Shown here piece after piece: positions 41,892-49,982 of a stretch of DNA of 64,000 nt (positions are counted from its first letter, which is position 1; the number at the start of each line of letters is the position of its first letter). The DNA comes from an uncultured Lachnospiraceae bacterium (GTDB lineage Bacteria > Bacillota > Clostridia > Lachnospirales > Lachnospiraceae). The DNA lies in the NCBI GenBank assembly GCA_910586315.1, contig CAJUIP010000003.1, positions 62,001 to 126,000 on the forward strand. The letters run 5' to 3'. Below the pieces are notes generated by a model that saw nothing but the letters and a program-made list of their open reading frames with translations, was not told where the DNA came from and did not search any database. The translations under genes were made by a program, and so were the position numbers.

Positions 41892-43085
41892 ATGGACAAC
41901 AAGAAACAGAAAATAGTGGAAACTGTGGAGGCCGCAAGAGAAGACCTTCTGAAGCTCTCGAAGAACATACATGAAAATCCGGAACTGGGCTTCGAAGAGT
42001 TCAAAGCAGTGGATTTCATCAGTGAAACACTGGAAAAACATGGTTTCACTGTGGAAAAAGGGTATGGCGGCCTTCCGACGTCCTTCCGTGCGGATGCGAA
42101 AGGGAACGGCGACGGGCCGACGGTGGCATTCCTGGCGGAATATGACGCACTGAACGGAATCGGGCATGGCTGCGGCCATAATCTGATTGCAACCTGTGCA
42201 GTGGGGGCGTTCTTAGGATTGTCTTCTTTACTGGATTCTCTTCCCGGGCGAATCTGCATCATAGGGACTCCGGCCGAAGAGGGAGGCGCCGGAAAGGTAA
42301 AACTTCTGGCAAACGGAGCCTTTGATGATGTGGACTATGCGCTGATGATGCATCCTTCGGGAGGCGGTTCGAATCTCGTGGGCCGCGGAGGCCGCGCAGC
42401 CTGTACGGTAAAAGTAAACTTTAAGGGAAAGGGCGCTCATTCTTCCGCGCCGCAGAATGGAATTAACGCATTAAGCGCCGTGATCAGCGTATTTAACCAG
42501 ATTGATATGGCAAGGCCCACCTTTGACCCGCAGGACAATATCAACGGCATTATTTCCGATGGAGGAACTGCATCCAACATTATTCCTGCTTTTGCAAGCT
42601 GTGCGTTCTGTCTGCGTGCCGATACCATGAAACGGATTGAGGACCTGATTCAGTTAATCAAAACATGCGTGGCCAACGCCGAAAGACTCACAGGCGCGAA
42701 GGGAGAAATCACATGGGATGATATCTCGGCGGAAAGATATCCCAGCAGGCCCATCTGCCAGGCATTTAAAGATAATATGCATGAGCTTGGGATTGAGATG
42801 ACATGGCCGGATCCCAAAAAGCAGTATGGTTCTTCTGATATTGGAAATGTATCCATTAAGATTCCGGCGATTCATGATTATCTGTCCATCACAGACGACG
42901 CGTCCATACAGGCCCATACGGTGGAATATGCAGAAGCCGCCGCTTCGCCAGAAGCGCAGGAGGTATGTCTGAAGGGAGCGAAGGGACTCGCAATGACAGG
43001 ATATGATATTTTGTCAAATCCGGAATTCCAGAAAGAGATCAGGGAATTCCATGACAAACAGATTCCGGAATTTTATAAGAAATAA
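41892..43085 (+). CDS. M20-family amidohydrolase/peptidase
   Basis: A 397-residue M20 hydrolase of the PM20D2/AbgB-like group. Metal-site motifs are GIGHGCGHNLIAT (near residue 92) and GTPAEEGGAGKVKL (near 120). The dimerisation domain follows (KGKGAHSSAPQNGINALSAV). DIGNVSIKIPAIHDYLSI near the end matches the group. The protein is cytoplasmic and removes an acyl group or amino acid from a small amide. AAAGGAG precedes the ATG. It has its own promoter and probable LysR control. Confidence 0.88.
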   Translation: MDNKKQKIVETVEAAREDLLKLSKNIHENPELGFEEFKAVDFISETLEKHGFTVEKGYGGLPTSFRADAKGNGDGPTVAFLAEYDALNGIGHGCGHNLIATCAVGAFLGLSSLLDSLPGRICIIGTPAEEGGAGKVKLLANGAFDDVDYALMMHPSGGGSNLVGRGGRAACTVKVNFKGKGAHSSAPQNGINALSAVISVFNQIDMARPTFDPQDNINGIISDGGTASNIIPAFASCAFCLRADTMKRIEDLIQLIKTCVANAERLTGAKGEITWDDISAERYPSRPICQAFKDNMHELGIEMTWPDPKKQYGSSDIGNVSIKIPAIHDYLSITDDASIQAHTVEYAEAAASPEAQEVCLKGAKGLAMTGYDILSNPEFQKEIREFHDKQIPEFYKK

Positions 43086-43123
43086 TAACGGAACTTTTTT
43101 CGTGACAGCATGGGAGGACGGCA

Positions 43124-44017
43124 ATGGAATTTTATCAGTTAAGATACTTTGCCCGTGCGGCAAGATATGAGAATATTTCTATGGCAGCACAGGAGCTGCA
43201 TGTGACCCAGCCGTCAATCAGTAAAGCAATAAAAGCGCTGGAGCAGGAACTGGGCGTTGACCTTATGAAGAAAAACGGGAAATACTGCGCTCTGACTCAT
43301 GAGGGACGCCTGCTCCAGGCGAAAGTTCTGCCGATTTTGTCTGCAATAGAGGAAATCCCCAGGGAGATGCAGATTGGCAGGACACGGCAGTGGATAAGAC
43401 TGAATGCCCTTTCAGCGGGACTTCTGATTCCGGAGCTGATCCGGAAATTCCATGAAGTGCACCCGGATATTTCTTTTAATGTCATGGAGAGGAGAGAGGC
43501 GATTGGCTGGGATGTCTGTATCCGGAGTACGCTGCCGGAAAATTTTTTTAACAACTCCGTAAAACTTATGGACGAAAAACTGCTTCTGGCGTGTAAAAAG
43601 AGTTCGCCGTTGGCAGATAAAGAGCTTATCACGCTGGATGATCTTCGAAATGAGGATTTTATTGAGCTGAAAGCGGGCGGCAGTATCCGCCTGATTTCTG
43701 ATAAGAAATTTAAGGAAATGGGATTTATCCCCCAGGTGGCATTCGAGTGCGAAAATTTTTATATTCTGAAACGAATGGTGAAAGAAGGACTTGGTGTTGC
43801 AGTCTGGCCCGAGTATTCCTGGAGAGAACAGCTTGAGGGAACCGACGATTTAGATGAGGTGTGCTTAAAACCCATCGATATTCCCAACTTTTGCAGAAGT
43901 GTATATCTGATTCGTCCGAAAGATTTGAAAATATTGCCAGAAGTGGAAGAATTTATAAAATTTACCACAGAATATTTTTCTAGTGTCAAAGAATTGTCAA
44001 TCTATTCGAGGAGGTGA
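43124..44017 (+). CDS. LysR-family transcriptional regulator
   Basis: A 297-residue LysR protein with the N-terminal helix-turn-helix at residues 1-60 (MEFYQLRYFARAARYENISMAAQELHVTQPSISKAIKALEQELG) and a periplasmic-binding-like effector domain (residues 90-290). It is co-oriented with the M20 gene and located between two copies of ACGAAT-N7-ATTCGY, so I infer that it activates both the M20 gene and operon 2 in response to their substrate. GGGAGG precedes the start. Confidence 0.9.
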   Translation: MEFYQLRYFARAARYENISMAAQELHVTQPSISKAIKALEQELGVDLMKKNGKYCALTHEGRLLQAKVLPILSAIEEIPREMQIGRTRQWIRLNALSAGLLIPELIRKFHEVHPDISFNVMERREAIGWDVCIRSTLPENFFNNSVKLMDEKLLLACKKSSPLADKELITLDDLRNEDFIELKAGGSIRLISDKKFKEMGFIPQVAFECENFYILKRMVKEGLGVAVWPEYSWREQLEGTDDLDEVCLKPIDIPNFCRSVYLIRPKDLKILPEVEEFIKFTTEYFSSVKELSIYSRR

Positions 44018-44032
44018 GCAAATATTCCGAGC

Positions 44033-44089
44033 ACGAATGGATTATATTCGTAAGAATGATTGGACACTTGAGAGTTTTGCGATTATAAT
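44033..44089 (+). promoter_or_regulatory. operon 2 promoter with LysR-type operator
   Basis: ACGAAT-N7-ATTCGT (44033-44051) lies just upstream of TTGGAC (44060-44065), 18 bases, TATAAT (44084-44089). The operator position centred near -55 to -60 suits a LysR activator. Transcription should begin near 44096. Confidence 0.65.
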
Positions 44090-44104
44090 AGTACCAATAG
44101 AAAG

Positions 44105-44178
44105 CGCTTCTTTTTAAGAACTGAACCATCAAAGTGGTCGAGGTGTGCAGACACCTCTCTTAAAAAGGGGCGTTTTTT
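44105..44178 (+). ncRNA. structured leader: three-way junction ending in terminator
   Basis: A 15-bp outer helix (44105-44119 with 44158-44172, including two G-U pairs) encloses two smaller hairpins: ACCA/TGGT at 44125-44138 and the 7-bp GAGGTGT/ACACCTC at 44140-44157. Six T follow at 44173. It starts about ten bases from the predicted transcription start and lies before the SBP gene. It would act as an intrinsic terminator or attenuator. I do not recognise a known riboswitch in it. Confidence 0.65.
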
Positions 44179-44223
44179 GTAGTTTTGTTCTCATATACGA
44201 AAAATGAAAGAGGAGGATTAAGT

Positions 44224-45879
44224 ATGACAAAGAAAATGTACCGTATGACAGCCATCCTGATGGCCGCAGTAATGGTGGCAGGTACGCTGGCGGGATGTTC
44301 CGGCGGCGGTGACCAGAGCCAGACGACCGCACAGGCGGAAGCCGGAAGCACGGCGGCTGCAGATTCAAGCGGAACGGCAGGCGGAGCGGCTGAAACGAAA
44401 GGCGGAGCAGCCGGGACCGCGGACGGAGCGGTTAATGCAATGACTCCGCCGGAGGGAGTCGCCTTAAAAGATGATATTGTAATCGGTATGAAATCCAAAC
44501 ATACCACTATCGACCAGATGGAGGCCAGCAATACCCAGCATAACTATATGTGGCGTATGATTCAGGATACTCTGGTGCATTTCAACAATGCGACCGGAGA
44601 GGTTGAGCCGCAGCTGGCGACCGAGTGGTCCACAGAGGACGGCGGAAAAACATACATCTTTAAATTAAGAGACGGCGTTAAGTTCCACAACGGCGAGACA
44701 TTTAAGGCATCTGACGTCGTATTTACTTTTAATAGAATGGAAGGAACGACATCCTGTAACGGCCTGTTCCTGAAGGTAGAAAGCGTAGAAGCGGTGGATG
44801 ACCTTACCGTAAAGATGGTTCTTGTTGATCCCAATCTGGACTGGCCTTATATGATGACGCTTCCCACTTCCTGTATCCAGAGCGAAAAAGCAGTTACCGA
44901 TGACCCGACGAAAGGACCGGCAGTTGGTACAGGCCCCTGGATGGTGGATTCTTATGAATTTGGTAACTACACAAAGTTAGTTGCTTTTGAAGACAGTTGG
45001 AGAGGCGCTCCCAATGCCAAGACATTTACCTTCCGTTATATTCCGGAGGATTCCGCACGTCTGATTGCTTTGCAGAACGGAGAAGTTGATATCTGTGCAG
45101 AACCGGCAATGATTGAGCTTGGCACGATCGTAGACGACCCGAATCTGGATCTGGTTCAGTATGACGGCGGCTCCCTTACTTACATGGCCTTTAATACACA
45201 GAAGGAGCCGGCTAACAATGAAGATTTAAGAAAGGCAATTGCATATGCCATTGACCTGGATACGATTATCGCAGTTGCGGCAGAGGGAAATGCAAGAAAA
45301 GCCACTTCCTTCTGGGGCTGGAGCGAGTACGGTTACGTTGACCTTGGCGGATATGAAAGAGACCTTGACAAGGCGAAGGAATACTATGCAAAAGCGTATC
45401 CGAGCGGAGGAGCGACTCTGGATGTTTCTGTCAGCGGCGGAGAGCGTAAAACGATTGCAGAGCTTATGCAGAGCCAGTTAAAAGAAATCGGAATTACCGT
45501 TAATATCGTTGAGCTTGACTCCGCAGGTCTCAGTACAACAACGACCAATGGCGAGCATCAGTCCTGTATTTATGGTATGGGCTTTAATATCTTTGGTGAC
45601 GACGCAAGACGTATTTTACAGCCGGGTTCCGCAGTAAATAAGGCGCATTATGACAGCAGTAAGGTAATGGAACTTCTTGACAAGGCTGTTTGTGAGGAGG
45701 ACGAGGCACAGAGAAAGGATTACTATAAGCAGATTCAGGAAGATGTTTATGAGCACGTTCCGTATATCCCGCTTTACTTTGCAGACGGCTTTATTGGCGT
45801 GAAGAAAGGCACCGGCGGAATTGACATCTATCCGACCAGCCATCACGATTATTCCAACATTTTTGTTCCTGCTGAATAA
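44224..45879 (+). CDS. peptide ABC transporter substrate-binding lipoprotein, operon 2
   Basis: A 551-residue family 5 solute-binding protein. The signal peptide ends in LAGC near residue 22, and a long Ala/Gly/Thr linker reaches residue 75. Typical motifs are FKLRDGVKFHNGETFKASDVVFTFNRM, YMAFNTQKEPANNEDLRKAIAYAIDLD and HVPYIPLYFADGF. The start at 44224 follows AGAGGAGG; the longer frame from 44185 lacks a site. It supplies the DppBCDF-like parts of operon 2 and is a distant paralogue of the operon 1 protein, so the ligands are probably related but different. Confidence 0.9.
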   Translation: MTKKMYRMTAILMAAVMVAGTLAGCSGGGDQSQTTAQAEAGSTAAADSSGTAGGAAETKGGAAGTADGAVNAMTPPEGVALKDDIVIGMKSKHTTIDQMEASNTQHNYMWRMIQDTLVHFNNATGEVEPQLATEWSTEDGGKTYIFKLRDGVKFHNGETFKASDVVFTFNRMEGTTSCNGLFLKVESVEAVDDLTVKMVLVDPNLDWPYMMTLPTSCIQSEKAVTDDPTKGPAVGTGPWMVDSYEFGNYTKLVAFEDSWRGAPNAKTFTFRYIPEDSARLIALQNGEVDICAEPAMIELGTIVDDPNLDLVQYDGGSLTYMAFNTQKEPANNEDLRKAIAYAIDLDTIIAVAAEGNARKATSFWGWSEYGYVDLGGYERDLDKAKEYYAKAYPSGGATLDVSVSGGERKTIAELMQSQLKEIGITVNIVELDSAGLSTTTTNGEHQSCIYGMGFNIFGDDARRILQPGSAVNKAHYDSSKVMELLDKAVCEEDEAQRKDYYKQIQEDVYEHVPYIPLYFADGFIGVKKGTGGIDIYPTSHHDYSNIFVPAE

Positions 45880-45910
45880 GGTATGTTTTGTCGTTCGGCA
45901 AAAGCCGGGC

Positions 45911-46046
45911 GCCTGCCCGGAGGGCATGCATTACGGCGTGTCCGGGCAGGCATACCTGTATGGTATGACATAAGACGCCGTCCTGGTGGAGGGGAGCGGC
46001 ACTGAAAATGTGTTGGCTCCCCTCTTTGGGACGGCATTTCTTTTTA
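45911..46046 (+). terminator. tandem strong hairpins between SBP and permease genes
   Basis: GCCTGCCCGG (45911-45920) pairs with CCGGGCAGGC (45942-45951). Then GCCGTCC (45977-45983) pairs with GGACGGC (46029-46035), enclosing GAGGGGAGC/GCTCCCCTC (45989-45997/46016-46024). A T-rich tail follows. This probably terminates most transcripts after the binding-protein gene, with read-through to the permeases. Confidence 0.65.
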
Positions 46047-46100
46047 TCGCAGGGCGCCTCCCGTGAGATCTCTGCGATACAGATGACTGGAGGTTGATTT

Positions 46101-47054
46101 ATGCATCGTTACATCATTAAAAGGCTGTTTCTTATGATACCGGTCATTATCGGTGTCTCATTTCTTGTATTCTTCATTATGGATATGGCTCCCGGTGATG
46201 CGGTTGACCTGATGGCTCCGGAGGGAGCGACGGCGGAAGATCTTGACGCAATCCGCCATGAACTGGGATTGGACCAGCCGGTGGTAATCCGGTATGTCAA
46301 ATACATGGGCGGAATGCTCCACGGCGATATGGGTGTTTCCTATGTATCAAAAACAGATGTATTTGATACTTATATGGAGAAACTTCCGGCTACGATAAAA
46401 CTGTCCTTTGCCTCGATTCTGGTGTCCGTCCTCTTGTCGGTTCCCCTGGGAATTTATTCAGCTACCAAGCAGGGAACTTTACAGGATAACATCAGCATGG
46501 TGTTAGCAATGATTGGACTTTCCATGCCGAATTTCTGGCTGGGGCTTCTGCTGATCATTGCCTTTTCCCTGAAACTGCACATGTTCCCTTCCGGCGGAGA
46601 CCAGACGCTTTCTTCTATTGTCCTTCCGGCTCTTACCATAGGAACCGGGCTGATGGCAACGCTGACGAGAACGACACGTTCCTCCATGCTGGACGTATTA
46701 AAACAGGAATATTTAAGGACGGCAAGGGCGAAGGGAATTCCGGAGAAAATCGTTGTCATGTCCCATGCTCTCAGAAATGCGCTGATTCCGATTATTACAA
46801 TTATCGGTACGCAGCTGGCCGGTGTTCTCGGCGGCAGCGTTCTCACGGAGACAGTATTTGCATGGCCGGGGGTGGGGCGTCTGATCGTTGATTCCCTGAA
46901 TATGAGGGATACTCCACTGGTAACAGGCAGCATTATTATGACGACAATTTTATTGAGTATTGTCCTGCTTTTAGTTGACCTGCTTTACGCAGTTGTCGAT
47001 CCCCGTATAAAAGCACAGTACATAACGAAAAGGGGGAAGAAGAAACATGGCTAA
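46101..47054 (+). CDS. peptide ABC transporter permease DppB-like, operon 2
   Basis: A 317-residue DppB/OppB permease. It starts MHRYIIKRLFLMIPVIIGVSFLVFFIMDMAPGD and has the EAA loop YLRTARAKGIPEKIVVMSHALRNALIPII near residue 210 and LGGSVLTETVFAWPGVGRL. It lacks the acidic tail of the operon 1 copy. GGAGG lies 10 bases before the ATG; the gene overlaps the next by eight bases. Confidence 0.92.
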   Translation: MHRYIIKRLFLMIPVIIGVSFLVFFIMDMAPGDAVDLMAPEGATAEDLDAIRHELGLDQPVVIRYVKYMGGMLHGDMGVSYVSKTDVFDTYMEKLPATIKLSFASILVSVLLSVPLGIYSATKQGTLQDNISMVLAMIGLSMPNFWLGLLLIIAFSLKLHMFPSGGDQTLSSIVLPALTIGTGLMATLTRTTRSSMLDVLKQEYLRTARAKGIPEKIVVMSHALRNALIPIITIIGTQLAGVLGGSVLTETVFAWPGVGRLIVDSLNMRDTPLVTGSIIMTTILLSIVLLLVDLLYAVVDPRIKAQYITKRGKKKHG

Positions 47055-47931
47055 AACAGCAGAAGCAGCAGTAACAAGAAAAGCCCGCAGCCAGGCGGCA
47101 GAGGTGTGGCGCCAGTTCCGGAGAAACAAAGGTGCGATGATCGGCTCTGCGATTGTACTGGTCATTGTATTTATTGCAATCTTTGCAGACGTATTTTTGG
47201 ATTATGATACCCAGGTGGTCGGACAGAATGTGGCGGAGCGTCTTCAGTGGCCGAGCGCCAGGCACTGGTTCGGAACAGATGAGCTGGGCCGTGACATCTT
47301 TTTCCGAGTTCTCTATGGCACAAGGTTTTCATGTTCGGTGGGCCTTGTTGCAGTTTCCATCGGCCTTGTGATTGGCGTTACCCTGGGAGCGGTTGCCGGG
47401 TATTTTGGCGGGGCCATCGAAGAAGTCATTATGAGAAGCACCGATATCTTAAGCGCGGTTCCCAATATGTTAATGGCAATCGTTATTGTTTCTGTTCTTG
47501 GACAGAGTATCTGGAATTTGATGCTGGCCGTCGGAATTACCAGTGTGCCGCAGTTTGTCCGGATTACCAGGGCTGCGGTGCTGACCGTGAGAAACCAGGA
47601 GTATGTGGAGGCGTCAAAGGCCATCGGCCTCACGAACCGGAAGATAATTTTTAAACATATTCTTCCCAACTGCCTGTCTCCGATTATCGTCCAGGCGACG
47701 CTTCGCGTAGCGTCTGCGATTATTTCTGCATCCAGCTTGAGCTTCCTTGGACTTGGAGTGCCCGCACCTGCGCCGGAATGGGGAAGTCTGCTTTCCGGAG
47801 GAAGAAAGTACATCAGGGATTACTCCTATATGACATTATTCCCGGGCCTGGCCATCATGATCACAGTGCTGGCGCTTAATATGATGGGAGACGGACTCAG
47901 AGATTCCCTGGATCCGAAACTTAAGAAATAG
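47047..47931 (+). CDS. peptide ABC transporter permease DppC-like, operon 2
   Basis: A 294-residue DppC/OppC permease (EVWRQFRRNKGAMIGSAIVLVIVFIAIFADV, FGTDELGRDIFFRVLYGTRFS). The EAA loop is EYVEASKAIGLTNRKIIFKHILPNCLSPIIV. It forms the pore with the DppB-like subunit. GGGGGAAG precedes the ATG, and the DppD-like gene follows 11 bases later. Confidence 0.92.
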   Translation: MAKTAEAAVTRKARSQAAEVWRQFRRNKGAMIGSAIVLVIVFIAIFADVFLDYDTQVVGQNVAERLQWPSARHWFGTDELGRDIFFRVLYGTRFSCSVGLVAVSIGLVIGVTLGAVAGYFGGAIEEVIMRSTDILSAVPNMLMAIVIVSVLGQSIWNLMLAVGITSVPQFVRITRAAVLTVRNQEYVEASKAIGLTNRKIIFKHILPNCLSPIIVQATLRVASAIISASSLSFLGLGVPAPAPEWGSLLSGGRKYIRDYSYMTLFPGLAIMITVLALNMMGDGLRDSLDPKLKK

Positions 47932-47942
47932 GAGGGCACATC

Positions 47943-48953
47943 ATGGCAGAACAGAAAGAAAAGGTCCTTGAGATCAAAAACCTGAATGTAAAATTTGTGC
48001 TGGAGGAGGAGACGGTGGAGGCCGTCAACGATATCAGCCTGCATATGGAAAAAGGGGAGACCCTGGGCTTGGTGGGGGAGACCGGAGCCGGAAAAACAAC
48101 AACAGCGCTTTCTATCTTAAGGCTGATTGACTCCCCGCCAGGGGTTATGGAATGCGAAAAATTGGAGGTCTGCGGAAAAGATATCAAAAATATGTCCATT
48201 TCTGAGCTGGAGCATATCCGGGGAAGCGTAGTATCCATGATTTTCCAGGACCCGATGACCTCTTTAAATCCGGTATTTACTGTGGGACAGCAGATTGCGG
48301 AGAGCCTGGAGCGTCATGAAAACTTAAATAAGAATGAGGCCTGGAAAAAGGCGGAGGACATGCTGGAGTTAGTAGGCATTCCCAGAGAGCGGGCCATTGA
48401 ATATCCCCATCAGTTTTCCGGCGGAATGAAGCAGAGAGTAATCATCGCCATCGCCCTGGCCTGCAGCCCGCAGGTGCTGATTGCCGATGAACCCACAACC
48501 GCTCTGGATGTGACGATTCAGGCACAGATCCTTCATCTTATGAAGGAACTGAAAGAGAAGAAAAATACATCTATGATTATGATTACCCATGATCTGGGAA
48601 TTGTTGCGGAAACCTGCGACAGGGTTGCGGTGATGTATGCGGGAAGGATTATTGAAGAAGGGAATCTGGACGAGGTATTTAATCATACCCTGCATCCATA
48701 CACGGAGGGACTTTTTAACTCTCTTCCCAACATTAAAAACCGGAGAGCCAAGCTTCAGCCGATTCACGGCCTTATGCCGGACCCAACCAATCTTCCAAAA
48801 GGCTGCGCCTTTGCGCCCCGGTGCAACTATGCGACGGAAGCCTGTCAGGAGCGCAGGCCGCAGCTGACTGATTTTGGAGGTACGCACAAGGCTGCCTGCC
48901 TTGCCTATGAAAACAAGGATTTCCACATCGAGAGGGGGAAAAAGAATGGCTGA
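47943..48953 (+). CDS. peptide ABC transporter ATPase DppD-like, operon 2
   Basis: A 336-residue ABC ATPase with Walker A GETGAGKTTTALS, signature FSGGMKQRVIIAIAL and Walker B VLIADEPTTALDVT. The C-terminal oligopeptide domain includes GCAFAPRCNYATEAC. It is close in sequence to the operon 1 DppD. AGGAGGG precedes the ATG. It overlaps the DppF-like gene by eight bases, the same arrangement as in operon 1. Confidence 0.92.
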   Translation: MAEQKEKVLEIKNLNVKFVLEEETVEAVNDISLHMEKGETLGLVGETGAGKTTTALSILRLIDSPPGVMECEKLEVCGKDIKNMSISELEHIRGSVVSMIFQDPMTSLNPVFTVGQQIAESLERHENLNKNEAWKKAEDMLELVGIPRERAIEYPHQFSGGMKQRVIIAIALACSPQVLIADEPTTALDVTIQAQILHLMKELKEKKNTSMIMITHDLGIVAETCDRVAVMYAGRIIEEGNLDEVFNHTLHPYTEGLFNSLPNIKNRRAKLQPIHGLMPDPTNLPKGCAFAPRCNYATEACQERRPQLTDFGGTHKAACLAYENKDFHIERGKKNG

Positions 48954-49908
48954 AATAATTCTGGAAGTTAAGAATCTTAAAAAATATTTTAAGACAGCCC
49001 GCGGAACTCTTCATGCGGTGGATGATGTCAGCTTTACGATTGAAAAAGGTAAGACGCTGGGAATTGTAGGAGAATCCGGATGCGGGAAATCCACGACCGG
49101 AAGAGCGATCTTAAGACTTTTGGAGCCTACGGACGGCAAGGTATTCTTTGAAGGGCAGGACATTACCTCCTTAAGCGGAGGGAAAATGCGCCAGATGCGC
49201 CGGGATATGCAGATTATTTTCCAGGATCCCTTTTCGTCGCTGGACCCGAAAAAGACGGTCAGCCAGACCATTGCGGAGCCCATTGTAGAGAATAAAATAT
49301 TGAAGGACAAAAAGGCCATTGACACAAGAGTGCGTGAGCTTATGAAGACTGTGGGACTGGCGGAGCGTCTTGTGAACTCCTACCCGCACGAGCTGGACGG
49401 CGGACGCAGACAGCGAATCGGGATTGCGAGAGCGCTGGCTATGGAGCCGAAATTTATTGTCTGTGACGAGCCGGTTTCGGCCCTTGACGTATCAATCCAG
49501 GCACAGATTTTAAACCTTTTGCAGGAACTGAAGGAGCAGATGGGCCTGACCTTTATTTTCATTACCCATGACCTGTCTGTGGTGAATCATTTTGCAGATG
49601 AAATTGCAGTTATGTATCTGGGGCAGCTAATCGAAAAGGCGCCTACAGAAGAGCTTTTTGACCATCCGGTTCACCCGTACACGAAAGCGCTTCTTTCTGC
49701 AATCCCCATTCCTGAGGTTGGAATTGAAAGACCGGAACGGATTCTTTTAAAGGGAGAGATCAGTTCTCCGATTGATCCGCCGGATGAGTGCCGGTTTGCA
49801 AAACGGTGTATTCATACCTGTGACCAGTGCCGGGCTGCCTGTCCGCAGCTTTTGGAAGTATCTCCAGGTCATTTTGTATCGTGCCATCTTTGGAAAGAAT
49901 TTATGTAA
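48946..49908 (+). CDS. peptide ABC transporter ATPase DppF-like with variant signature, operon 2
   Basis: A 320-residue ABC ATPase. Walker A GESGCGKSTTGR and Walker B FIVCDEPVSALDVS are intact, but the signature again reads HELDGGRRQRIGIARAL with Asp in place of Ser. The C-terminal part has CRFAKRCIHTCDQCRAAC. I choose ATG 48946 after GAGGGGG; a longer frame from 48874 only overlaps dppD. The last codon and stop form the first copy of a 30-base tandem repeat. Confidence 0.9.
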   Translation: MAEIILEVKNLKKYFKTARGTLHAVDDVSFTIEKGKTLGIVGESGCGKSTTGRAILRLLEPTDGKVFFEGQDITSLSGGKMRQMRRDMQIIFQDPFSSLDPKKTVSQTIAEPIVENKILKDKKAIDTRVRELMKTVGLAERLVNSYPHELDGGRRQRIGIARALAMEPKFIVCDEPVSALDVSIQAQILNLLQELKEQMGLTFIFITHDLSVVNHFADEIAVMYLGQLIEKAPTEELFDHPVHPYTKALLSAIPIPEVGIERPERILLKGEISSPIDPPDECRFAKRCIHTCDQCRAACPQLLEVSPGHFVSCHLWKEFM

Positions 49909-49962
49909 GCGATCATATTTTATAAAGAAGTCATGTAGGCGATCACACTTTTATATAGAAGG
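49903..49962 (+). repeat. 30-bp imperfect tandem duplication after dppF
   Basis: Two units beginning ATGTARGCGATCAYA (49903 and 49933) repeat with a 30-base period and few differences. Unit 1 begins inside the last codon of the DppF-like gene. Confidence 0.65.
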
Positions 49963-49982
49963 AACAGGAGGGATAGACAGTT

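Noticed and set aside
44105..44178. Known riboswitch class for the operon 2 leader
   Set aside because: The conserved motifs of FMN, B12, TPP, SAM, lysine, glycine, purine, fluoride and guanidine classes are not visible, so no class name is given.
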